Below are positions 50,301 through 60,945 of a stretch of DNA of 64,000 nt, piece after piece (within the stretch, counting starts at the first letter, position 1; every line of letters starts with the position of its first letter). A program made the position numbers and the translations under genes. A model generated the notes under the pieces. That model made no database searches. It was not told where the DNA came from and was given only the letters and a program-made list of their open reading frames with translations. Where the stretch lies: assembly GCA_019828595.1 (NCBI GenBank), contig JAHQRK010000019.1, positions 124,001-188,000 of the forward strand, given 5' to 3'. Source of the DNA: Aphanomyces cochlioides (Eukaryota; Oomycota; Saprolegniomycetes; Saprolegniales; Verrucalvaceae).

Positions 50301-53300
50301 TCGCAAAATTAGAAACGAGAGGACAAAAGTCGGGTCAGCCGATTCAGCTATGGACGCAGCCTCGTAGACTTTTCCACCAAGTAGAAAAAATGTTGCTGCT
50401 AGAGCATATCTACGCAGTAAAATATGAGCTATGTAGAGCCTGAGATGCATACCGTTGTTTCGATTTCAAGACAAATGCATTTTTAATGGCAGCGGACTTC
50501 CATCGTTCTTCAGTGAAGTCATTTGCCAAGAGCTCTGCAATTTTCAACTCTTTCGCAACGCGAAAGAGTCCGGAAAGCAATTTGGTCTTTCCTAGCAGAA
50601 CGTAATACAGCGCGATTGAAAAGGGATCTTTGCTAGCTAATTAAAGAAATTAGATTAATATCCAAATAAGGCAATGTACCTGCATATTCTCGTTGTGCAA
50701 CTTGCTCCGTCTTTTGTTTCAAGCGCTGGATATCATCCAGCCAAAATGGAAGTCGCAAGTCAAGCATGTTCTTCCATTCCATTGTGAGAGTTTGAAAATA
50801 TGGTAAAGAAAATATGTCCATCTTGGTTAGTCGGGCCCACAGTAATGCTTCAGCACACAACCCATGGGTGTTAGTTTCATCCCACAATAGTCGCATTGAG
50901 AACTTAAGACCTGGTAAGTCTGTCGCATTTTCCTCCCCTTTGAGCATCTTGCAAATTGATTGAAACATTGCTGGTTCGGACACTTTTGACAATCTTTCAG
51001 AAGTAAAAAAAGATTGAAAATCTGTAGATTTCTTCGTAGCAGAGGCCACCGAGCTCACCCGAGGGGCGAACAGCATTGCAGCCGTGTCTTTTTTCTGGGA
51101 GAAAGTCATTCTGTCGTCCTTCCCCAGCTTGTCAAGGCACACTTTTTTCCAAGCCATCCACGGAAATCTTGCACGGGTCTCTTTCATTGCCACATAACTT
51201 TGGGTTTCATGATGCGTAATGGCGTCAACAAGAGTTTGTAGTACTCGTTCAGCAGCCTTGATCTTTCCTTTGAGTATAAAATGTAAGAGCACAATTGGTG
51301 TCCAGGGATTTGCGTCAGGTATTGTTGATGCGATGATGGAGGGATCCTTCGCTCGAAACTTAGTCACAAAAGAGCCATGTGAAACAAAAATCAAAGGGAA
51401 ATCAGACCGTTGCTCAATGCAGACCGAATTTGGAATTCCTGGTGACACGTCGTGGCTAACAAGTGGTGTTCCATCAACGTTAAACACGTATAGTGTTGTC
51501 GTAGATAGACAAACAACTTGGTGCTGCATCCATGCAATGGTATGGACTGAGCTGTCAACTGGCCACTTGTGTAAGTAAAGGGGATCCCATAGATACTGAA
51601 TTTGCACGATTGGCTCGCTTAAAAGGATTGCCAATCGACCCATCCGGTCTACCTTTAGTTGCCGAATCGAAGCTGCAAGATCTATTTCGTGGACAACTTT
51701 CATCGATAGTAGCTCGTCTTCAATCTTCCAAAATTGGATTGAGCTATTTGCAGCCGTGGACGACACAGTAATAGTCGAGTCACACGAACTCAAATATGAG
51801 CCATGTATGGCAGTCCCCAAAGAGGCAGTATCGTGTTTCTCAAGCACACGAGGTTGGCTTGGAACTTCGACGTCGATGCGCCAAAGAAACAAACGATTTG
51901 CTGACACTCCAAGCAACCGCACATTTCTTTCCTTGTCTTCTCTACCAAGGACCAGGCTCAGTATATTCCAAGCTTCACTTTCTTGTGATGCAGAATCCAG
52001 CATAATTTTTTCCTCACGATTGCACACAGCGAGCAATTTCGACTCAGTTGTCACACAAAAAACGAGGTCGAGAGATACAGTCACACAAGCTTGAATTTGC
52101 TCCTCGTACGTTGTGAGGCACTCAGTTGGGGCATCCAAACCAAAACATGTTCGATGGGTGTCACGCAGTAATAAGCTGTTTGCTTCATTCACCTGTATTT
52201 CTTCAAGTGGGAAAAGCGAACCAGCCGAGGTTACAAGGTCAGGGACACCTTTCCACGTGAGAGAATGCTGAGACTTCGAGTCAGAAAACTGCAGCAAAAG
52301 TGATGCTAAACCATGAGAGGATGTATGTAGCAGAGCCGACAATTGAAAGGACGATGATTGCACTGGCAAAATATTAGTAAGAATGTAGTTGAAGAGATTC
52401 CCACCAGAGAAGTCAACTGATGACATTTTCAATAGTTCTGCATCTTTTAATTCCTCGTGCAAATCCAATGTGTAAGTTACTTGTGTAACTCGAGGTGTGG
52501 ATGTCTAATAAAAGCTTGTCAAGGTTTTATAAGATCAAGTTTTACCAAAAAGGATGTGAATTCAACACGCCACACCCTTAATCCCCCATCTTCTTGGATT
52601 GCATAGACGAGATATGCGATGGAGCATTTTGGCAATGCAATATTTCCTTGGATAAACTTCTCGCCTGGCATATTTAAGACGAACAAGCCAAAATGCACGT
52701 TACCTTCGTGTGAATCGGCAGTGGCACCTGGTCGATATGAGAATCCAAGTGTTTTGGATGATTTTGTTTGGAATCGGTCCATTGTATGAGTGTATAAATC
52801 GTAATGCTTTTCCTTGGGTGCTGAGGATTTCCATAATTTCACTGGCATGTCGTTTGTACCCCACTTTGTTATTTGTGGTGACATTTGTTGCACAATTGAG
52901 CCACAGGAGCGAATGACAGACTCACTTCGGGATTCATATAGAAACATTCGAATGAACGCAAAAGTAGCTGCATTTGAGTCTTCGCGCCAAAAAGTTACTT
53001 CTCCACTTCGATCCAACGTTAAAAGAGTCGCATTATCAATTGCTCCAATCCCATGATGCATCCACTCTAAATGAGCACTAAGATTGATATCGTGTTGCTT
53101 ATACGAGCAAACCTATAGATGTGATTGAATGGAAATGACCCAAGAAGACACAAAATGGTTTCGTCATCTCCGTTGTCCATGAATGCAAGCTCCATACCTA
53201 AACAAAAATTTTAATGCTAAACACCGTAACACGCGATACCCACTTTAACTAGTCGAGCATGGGGGCTAGATGTTGTCGCAACATATCTCCCCAAAGCGCA

Positions 53301-53861
53301 CACGTCGAAGAGATGTGTCATAGTGTCCAATTGAAATGACCGATTCGAATAGACAGTGACTGCATCATCAACAACTTTCCACAACGAGATCATGGTCGCT
53401 GCAGCAATCAACCATACGTCGTCCTTTGATTGACACCACTTAATTGGAGCAGCCATATTCGATTCACATCTACAATTGTTGTTGAACTCGCTGTGAGCTT
53501 TGAATTACCTCCAAGTTGCCTCGCAATGCCAAACAAGTGACGCCTCGTTGATCAACTCGAACGATGAGCATCTCGTTTCCGGACCGTAGAGCAGTGCCTG
53601 ACCATCAATACATGCAACTGCTATACGACATGTTGGCGTGTGCAGTGCAATACTTTGCGCTATCGAAGGGAGATGAAGGATTTGCACTAGTTTGTATCTC
53701 TCCAAGCTTGTATCTTGCTTCAGAGGTGCTTTAGAAATGACCAAGCACATGGAGGACTCCGAGGTGTAGAATAGCCAACGGTAGTTGCTAATATCACATT
53801 GCGCCACTAGCTGAGCTGTAGGCGGACAGGCGCTCACGCAGCAGACTGACCCTTCCAGCAT
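47385..53861 (-). CDS. DMXL: Rav1/DMXL-type (rabconnectin-3alpha) WD40 protein
   Basis: A large multi-exon gene. The ATG at 53861 (MLEGSVCCVSACPPTAQLVAQ) was chosen over an earlier TTG. The N-terminal half, to about 50650, consists of WD40-like blades (SLVWHCEATWR, WLIAAATMISLWKVV, LLTLDRSGEVTFWRED, LRVWRVEF, VSSTAANSSIQFWKIED). Then comes the Rav1p_C signature: DPFSIALYYVLLGKTKLLSGL, NDFTEERWKSAAIKNAF and, after a short intron, YALAATFFLLGGKVYEAASIA. A C-terminal propeller follows (HPSLPLFCSGTVKGTIEVWRF; LISGGESGSLNIFDVRR; GSATGDVK joined to IWSLPLFREL), ending ..TPVTTALPV at a stop 47385-47387. Known: Rav1/DMXL forms the RAVE/rabconnectin complex that assembles V-ATPase. It shares a bidirectional promoter with SCC2. 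Confidence 0.88.
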
Positions 53862-54104
53862 CGACACGGATGACACTTGAAGCGAATCCAAACCTTAAAT
53901 CTATCGTATCCGGACAATTTTCGACCCGCGGGTCGAATAATTCTTGAGATTTGGTTAGTCAAATTGTCAACCCGCGTGTTCACAAAGAATAAAATTTGAT
54001 TGGCTAAAAATAATTCTTCGAATAAATTCAGCCAATTAAAAGAAGGTACGGTTTTGTTGCGGGCTTGGCTTCATTCAAACCCCAGTTGCGCGCGGACATT
54101 CGAG
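53862..54104. promoter_or_regulatory. Bidirectional DMXL/SCC2 promoter with an 18-bp palindrome
   Basis: TTCGACCCGCGGGTCGAA at 53920-53937 is a perfect 18-bp palindrome in otherwise AT-rich DNA. A related half (CAACCCGCG) occurs at 53969. Further on are TTTGATTGGCTAAAAATAAT (53995-54014) and an opposed GCCAAT at 54031-54036. A palindromic activator site plus CCAAT boxes is a reasonable reading. Confidence 0.65.
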
Positions 54105-57100
54105 ATGAGCAAGAGCCTTCCGCTCTTCGTCCCAGATCAAGAGGGAGAAAGTGAAGACATATCAATATGGAACTTGCCACCGCCTCCAATTGCGTACAAT
54201 GGAGCGAGATCAATCGATCCTTCTCGTGTCAATACGGAGGCAATGCATTTGTTCCTGCGCAATGTGCCTGAATCCTTGCTGTGCGTTGAATTTGTGCTAT
54301 TTCGCTGATTCATACTTGTAGACCTGAAGTCAAAGCTCCCAAAGTCACTTGGGAGAATATGTCTCCACTTCTACGAGCTGTAGTGTCAAGTGGACCCACG
54401 TTGTCTCCAAATGTCTCTCGCGAATTGACTGATCCACCAACCAAGAAACAAAAGTTACACGACGAAAAAACGTCTACACAGTCGCCTGAGAAGAAACCAA
54501 AACGAATCAAAGTGATTGAAATCCACGATAATGATGAGGACGAACAAATTCCAGCGTCGCCACTTGCAATCGAAACTCAAGAATCAAAGAACATTCTCCT
54601 GGTTCAAAAATATCAGGACGAGCTACAAGGTCTGGTGGCTCAGTTGTCTACAACACCGGACGTACCACGGATCACGAAGAAAATCATGCAAACTCTTCAG
54701 TTGCTCCATAAGTCTCACAAGAAACTCATTCGACACATTTCATATGACCTGCTGACAGACCTTATGTCCGTATTAGACGCCAGGGTCAGTTGTGCATCGA
54801 AGAATGACTTGAGACAGCTTATTTCTAGGTTGCAGAGGCTTTGACTATCGATTTATTCGCTGTTGCCTGTGCCGATAGTGGAGACGCCGATTGGGAGAGT
54901 TCTGGCATTGACTTGAGCAAACTTGAGGATTTGGTGTGCGCGATGGATGCTGCCAGCTGCATGCTCTACGTTATAACTTCGCCCAGTATAGACCGTCGGT
55001 TGCTTTCTGAAGAGGCAATTGATCACTGCGTCTCCTTGCTGAAACATGTAATATTGAACTGGAATGTATTGCCTCATTTGAAAATGCAGGTTCTCCTGAG
55101 ATTGGTCTTTCCATCTTTAGACACCCTGTCGTTGACTCAACTACTACATGATATGAAATTGACTATACATCCCAAATATCACGGTTCTTTGAAGAAGAAA
55201 ATTGAAAAGGCAGGTCTCGTCCACGTCACGAGTGCGTTCATGGAGACGATGGAGACACTCGTTGCTGACCTGAAATTACAAGATTGTTGGATTCTAGCTC
55301 TGTCGAGTGTTCTCGTCGGAGCGTTTGCTCTCGAAGGATCTCAGGCTACACAGTCGAATATCTCACTTCTTCAAGTCCGTGCTAGCTTGATGTGTCGTGA
55401 AATTTTCTTACATTACCCTCCCCATCGATCCCCTCTTCTCGACGACATATTTTCAGTCTTTTTGAAGCTTCCGACTAGCAAGCGCAATTTGCGAACCTAT
55501 TGTTTGTCTCATGGCGACTCTCAAGTTCAAATGATTTCGATGCTATTGGTCACTCTAGCCCAATCTTCCATTCAGATATCTCTCGATAGCGTTCGAGAAA
55601 CTGCCAAGTAAGATGCCCAGTTTGCCTCGTAATAGGAACTATGTAGATCCATTGTCCATTGTTTCGTTCAAAAATGCATGAAAAAGGAAGAGGACCATGA
55701 CTTCAGACAGAAATTTGAAAATTTCGTCGATGATTTACTGGCCATGATGTTATTTCCAGAGTGGCCTGCTGTTGAGGTGATTTTGATGGCAGTATCAGGT
55801 GGTTTAACCAATTTAATGGTTCAACAAAAATCAAGCAAACTGGAGTCGCAATCATCACTACTCGCTTTGCACCTGTTGGGCAAAATATGCGCCAGCATCC
55901 GTCAGGTGTCATGCGAAGCGCGGGATAATCCAATATGCGAGGTGAAGCGCCCTCCAGCGTTGATTGAGTTTAGAGAGTACGCCGTGGGGACTCTGTCATC
56001 CAAAGGTCTGTGGTTATGGCGGCACATTTTCTAATTTCTGATAGATATCGAAACATCTCCGACAAATATCGTCCAAATGATGGTATTGATGTATCTTAGT
56101 GAAGCAAAAACACACATTTCTGTGGATGCCGAACCATTTCACCAAGCCAAGTGCAGTTTCTCAGAAGACTTTGTTTCATTGAAAGCAAATATGACAGTGG
56201 CTGGTTCAATTGTGCGGCAACTAATGACAGCTCTCGTTGCTAAAAGCGAGCTTTGCCAACACTTTGACCAGATGTTAGTGGCAATTATGGCGTTTTTATC
56301 CCGAGGACAACCGACATTTCGAGCTCGAGTTTTGAAAGCTCTGGGGTTGATTGTTGACTCGGATCCAATGCTGATGGCAGATGACCATTTCCAAAAAGCA
56401 ATTACAGTCTGTTTAATGGATGAAGCCACTTCAGTCCGACAATCAGCTGTGGAATTAGTTGGAAAATATGTTGGCATGCAGCCATCCTTGGTACACCATA
56501 CAACTAATTTTTCTGACCGTATTTTAGTTTGCAACATACTATCCAATGTTGGCTGACAGACTGCGCGATAAAGGAATCAGTGTCCGCAAGAGTGTCTTGA
56601 AAAATTTCCGTGTCTATTTGCAGTCAACACCAATTGAACCCGAGGCTTCTGAGTGGATTTCGAAAGCTCTGCGCGCTCTTGTCGAACGAATTGGTGTCGC
56701 CAGCGAAGAGGAAAGCGTCAAGGAAACAGTTTTGACTACTATTCAGGAGATTTGGTTTGGTGCTCCCCAGCAACCTAATCGACGAAATAGCAATACAAGT
56801 GAAGCAATTGTTACACCAGCTAGCTTGAAGAAAAAGTCATCGAGTAACCACAAAGTTTTGTCCATCATTGATGTCGTGCATCATGTGAGCAACAGCGAGT
56901 GGATTGTGAGTTTAATTACACGTCTGATGAAGAAAAATGATTCCCAAATCAATACAGCTTGTGCTGCAATGGTCTCTGAGCTGATGGAACTTTTGCTGCA
57001 GTTAGAAGAAAAACAACAGCTTAAGTATCTTTCCTTTCAAGGTAGACGTGCCATGAAACGTTGTTAAACGTTCTTAGATGAAGAAGCTCAGCGAGTTGCC

Positions 57101-59331
57101 ACGTTCAAGACGTTGCATATCATTTGCGAAGCATCTCCTGAATTAGTCTTGCCTTACTTTGAAACACTCACAATTTATCTGCAACCAGATGATAGCTTGA
57201 GCAAACGAACGCAAATGCAAATTCTAGCAATTGCAACCAGCACAATTACTTTGGTTTTCCCTCTGTTAAAGAGATATGGTAAATGAGCATGACACCATCA
57301 GCTCAACAATCCAAATGTAGCTGACAATAAGGTGTCAAAACTCGAAGCAGACTTGAAAAAACTTATCCTCGGTGCGCCACCTCAAGTCGTGAAACCTGCA
57401 GTAAAATGTCTCGCCACAATTGCTGAGAGTACCAATCGTCCACCAAAACTTTTGCTGGAAATTCTCGAAGGACTCTACGTCTTTTTAGTAAAGGTACAGG
57501 ACACGTTGTAGCTCCGTTTAATCGTTGAATCTCAGACAGAAACTCTTGTGAAGTTGGACAAACCAATATCTGAAGTGCCCAAGTTGCTCAGATCTCTATT
57601 TGTAGCTGGTTTGGTTGCGGGTAGCTTAGATTGGGGATCACTGCAGGGTATTTCAAACTCAGTATTACCCCAACCAAAGGTACCATTCATGCTACACTCC
57701 CCTCTGACGGCGCTTTTCTCTCCAGCTTGTTGAAATGGTATACGATGTGTACGCACGATACGCCAAAGTCCCAAGTTCCCATCAGAATTTTAATGTTGCA
57801 TTGCGCGTGAAAACAGTTCAAGGGTTCGGATATTTATTTCACAGAAATCCTCGAATATTGCTGAAGGCACAACAAGACAACACATTGAAGTTGACAATAT
57901 TACACAGTGATGCAAATGTGCGAACTCAAATTTTGGCCAGCTTGACTGAGCTATTACAAGCTGAAGAAGCCCGTCTCGAAAAGCTACATGAAACTCAACT
58001 CTCGACGCAAAGCAGAGAACACGTCCAAGGCGACCAAGAAGGTAGCCATTCACAGATTTCATCGATTTCGATATGCCTGATATGATCAAATTACAGGTGA
58101 AGCTTCCTATATTGGCAGCGTGATGCAAGCACAATTGCAAAATATTCTAAAAGTTGCTCTTCAGAAAGAAGCTTCAATTCGAAGCCAAGCCATTTTATGC
58201 TTAGGTTTACTCCTCACGCAGGGCCTTGTAGCTCCCATGCAATGCATTTCAACTCTTGTTGCTTTAGAAACAGATCAAGTACCATGTTTGCTCTTTGATT
58301 CATCCTAGAGTTCTCGTGTAGATCGCAACAGTCCGAGATGCAGCGTACATGCATTTAGTCGGCATTCATGAGAAATTCCCCACCATGGTCAGTGGTCCTG
58401 CAATTCAAGGTGTCTACAGCTCGTACCAATTTCAAATGCGTGCCTTTGGCAAATGCACAGTGTGCGACGAAGATGGCGTGGTATTGACAGGCTCATCCAA
58501 ATCCCTAAGTATTTTCTAGTGCTTTTTGGGGCGTATGTATCGAGCGTGCATCCAAGGAAACTCTTCTCAGCGAAATTCGTTTTTCAATGGGCTGCTCAAT
58601 GTTTTTCGAGAGAAGGGCCCCATATTTACCGCTTTAGCCGATCAAAAAATACCCCCTGTAATGGCCTTGGGCTATTTGAGCTACGTTGCACAGATATTAT
58701 CTGTATTACCGTATGATGTTGAAGACGAACCGCTTTTTGTTGTATACACAATCAATCGCGAAGTGTCTCTCACCTTAGGGTTTGTGTCCCCCCTTATGAA
58801 TTGCTCAAGTAACTTTACAGGGCCATACAAGACAAAATGAGGAAGGTGCTAGGACGCGAAGCCACTTTCGACAACATGCCTGTTTCAGAACCCTGGCGAC
58901 CAGAATTAACGACGGTTGGACATGCAGCGTTTGCCACTGCTTTGCTCATCCGACTCAAATTGGCTCTCAAAGAAGCATACAACTTGAACAACGAAAAATG
59001 CCAGACATTTCAAACAACCAAGTCAACAAAGGTGCCCAATATCCTCGATATAGACTCAATGACTGACGCTTGACAGGCAAATGAAGTACCAGTGACGAGA
59101 GCCAAGGAAATCAATTTACTAGATCTCAAGGACATGCTTGCAGACGAAGACGTGAAAAATGGCTGGATGCACTTGACCTGGCTCGGCAATGCCGCCAAAA
59201 CAGACCAAGCTCAGCTGGACTTTGACTTCGAGAACCCACAGATGAAGAGAAAGCCTAAGCCGAAGCGAGGTCGTAAGCGAAAGGAGAAGAAGGACGAAGA
59301 GGACGAGGAACCAGTTGACGAAGTATTTTAG
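54105..59331 (+). CDS. SCC2: Cohesin loading factor SCC2/Nipped-B
   Basis: Starts MSKSLPLFVPDQEGESED at 54105 and is split by many 40-60-bp introns (the first about 54280-54322). A disordered N-terminus is followed by HEAT repeats. Diagnostic segments: LMCREIFLHYPPHRSPLLDDI, FLKLPTSKRNLRTY and QVQMISMLLVTLAQS (about 55390-55570), typical of NIPBL. The cohesin-HEAT segment RARVLKALGLIVDSDPML..EATSVRQSAVELVGKYV lies at 56330-56470. The Nipped-B C-terminal region (KTVQGFGYLFHRNPRILL, SIRSQAILCLGLLLTQGLV, RDAAYMHLVGI) is at 57800-58380. The end is a basic-acidic tail KPKRGRKRKEKKDEEDEE. Known: with SCC4 it loads cohesin on DNA. The stop lies 9 bp from that of the convergent TBC gene. Confidence 0.9.
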
Positions 59332-59340
59332 ACAATGAGA

Positions 59341-60086
59341 TTAATTCTTACATTCGCCTGTGGATGGATGAGCACTGCCTCCAGCTAGTATGCGAAAGAT
59401 GACATTTTCCAGCGCCACAGGACTCACGTCGTACATTTCCTCAAGCGATACAGGCGGCTGCAATAGTTTAAAGCCTACAACTTTATGAGATTGCACCAAA
59501 AACATCCAAAATTACCTCGGTCGATATGATCTAGAAACGTCAAAAGGCACCAAAATTGGTCGGCTGGCTCCTCTAGGACCTCTTGGATTGCAGTTGCAAG
59601 GCTTTCTATCAGTCGAACATCTTTGGACACCCAGGTATTGCCTACATAGCAAGCATGCTGCAGACTTTACAGCAAATATGTACCTTTGGCCTCATCAGAC
59701 GATAAGGACGAGTGTAAATTGGGCCTGACATAATCGATGTAGAACTTATGGAGATGCAAAAGGCGCGAGGTCTTTGTCGTTGGCGACAACGGCATGCACA
59801 CATCAGCAGCCATAGCAACGTCATCGAATATTTGGCTTCGTTCTCGTCTTACGTATTCCCATGTATCTGCTTCAGCATCACGAACCAGAGGCACCACTTG
59901 ACTCACTATACACCACACTTGGACTCGGTAGACAGCAGGCAATCCAAACTCGACGACCATGCGTACCAACTGCGACAGATTGATCGTCAAGGACGGCGTC
60001 TGTGTGTCTTCGCCAAGGAGCTCCGCGAACGAGTGCACAGGCACACCCAAGCTCTTGTAATATGTCCGACGGAAGTTGCGCGTCAT
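59341..60086 (-). CDS. TBC1D7-like TBC-domain protein
   Basis: Three exons. The first starts MTRNFRRTYYKSLGVPVHSF at 60086 and contains LVRMVVEFGLPAVYRVQVWCIVSQVVPL; after an intron (59643-59684) comes NTWVSKDVRLIESLATAIQEVL..QFWCLLTFLDHIDR. The next intron keeps frame if the acceptor is at the TTGTAG, giving GFKLLQPPVSLEEMYDVSP..NVIFRILAGGSAHPSTGECKN and the stop at 59341-59343. The order RNFRxxYY, then G(L/P)P..YR..VW matches TBC1D7, the third subunit of the TSC complex; the catalytic Arg/Gln fingers of active RabGAPs are not seen, also as in TBC1D7. The start is only 30 bp from a tRNA gene. Confidence 0.65.
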
Positions 60087-60115
60087 GGCGAAAATATCAA
60101 AAATCGAGAAAAGTC

Positions 60116-60193
60116 TGATATGAGTGGGATTTGAACCCACGCCCGAAGTCTGGTGCCTAAAACCAGCGCCTTAGACCACTCGGCCATCATACC
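60116..60193 (-). tRNA. trnL(UAG): tRNA-Leu (anticodon UAG)
   Basis: Read on the minus strand, the acceptor GGTATGA pairs with TCATATC, with one G-T pair and discriminator A. The D arm has GGCCGAGTGGTCTAAGGC, the A box of tRNA-Leu. The anticodon stem CTGGT..ACCAG encloses TTTAGGC (anticodon TAG). The T arm GTGGGTTCAAATCCCAC holds the B box. No intron and no encoded CCA. The variable region is rather short for a type II tRNA. Confidence 0.95.
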
Positions 60194-60412
60194 ACTATTA
60201 ACGATATCACAATCTAAACGTATCATATAATGAATATATGAGAAATATCAAAACAATTTTACCTCGGTTTTTCTATTGGATATGAATTTGTCCAACGAAT
60301 TTTTTTTAAAAATTCGTTTTTTCATTCTTCTTTTAAAAAGAATGAAAAAGAGAAACAATTGGCCTTGTCACTTTTTGTATTCTTTTCTTTTCTTATATTT
60401 AGTCATTACCGG
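60194..60412. other. AT-rich spacer with hairpins upstream of the rhodanese gene
   Basis: Contains TTCATTCTT..AAGAATGAA (about 60320-60350), a nine-pair hairpin, and A/T homopolymer runs. Possibly includes the Pol III terminator region of neighbouring transcription and the promoter of the following gene. Confidence 0.4.
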
Positions 60413-60940
60413 ATGAGCTCATTTCTCCATCAAGCTCGAAAGATGGCGCAAGTCGTGGAACGCATCTCGGCGCGGGAATTGGCGGCAATCTTAAAAGACC
60501 CAGCGAAGCGAAACAAAGTCCGTATCATCGATGTACGTGATGATGATTTCCGCGGTGGACATATTCGTGGTGCGATCAACCTGCCAGAAGATAACTTTCA
60601 AGATGACGACGACGTTGATAACATTGTTGAAGAGTTCAAGAACGTTCCAACCGTCGTCATTCATTGCATGATGAGGTATCCAACGCAACCGACTCAATGA
60701 CTCATTCTCAAATTGATATGCAGCCAAGTGCGTGGACCATTTTGTGCCAAACGATTCCAGTCTCGTGTGAATGTTGTCCTCGAAGGCGCGGAAACCAAGC
60801 CACAAGTTCGTATCCTCACTGGTGGCTTCAACCTATTTGGACGCGTAAGAACTCAAGATTAATTCTCTTTTACTAGCTTATGGCAATAGGAATACAAGAA
60901 CGATCCAGAGTTGGTCGAAGGAATTGCTCAGGATGAGTAG
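60413..60940 (+). CDS. CDC25/Acr2-type rhodanese phosphatase
   Basis: Three exons. Start at 60413 (MSSFLHQARKMAQVVERI) or at the second Met, 60443. The rhodanese fold is seen in RIIDVRDDDFRGGHIRGAINLP and TVVIHC. The active loop reads HCMMSQVRGP after splicing (intron about 60675-60722), a HC-x5-R signature with RGP as in CDC25 and arsenate reductase Acr2 proteins. Then VRILTGGFNLFGR joins EYKNDPELVEGIAQDE, ending at 60938-60940. Length is about 135-145 aa, like the small CDC25-like/Acr2 proteins rather than full mitotic CDC25. Known chemistry: cysteine phosphatase or arsenate reduction. The stop is 5 bp from that of the convergent BRCT gene. Confidence 0.85.
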
Positions 60941-60945
60941 TACAA

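Noticed and set aside
59391..59471. Splice acceptor at TTGCAG|CCGCC for the last TBC exon
   Set aside because: It shifts the frame into a stop after five codons; the upstream TTGTAG acceptor keeps a continuous frame to 59341.
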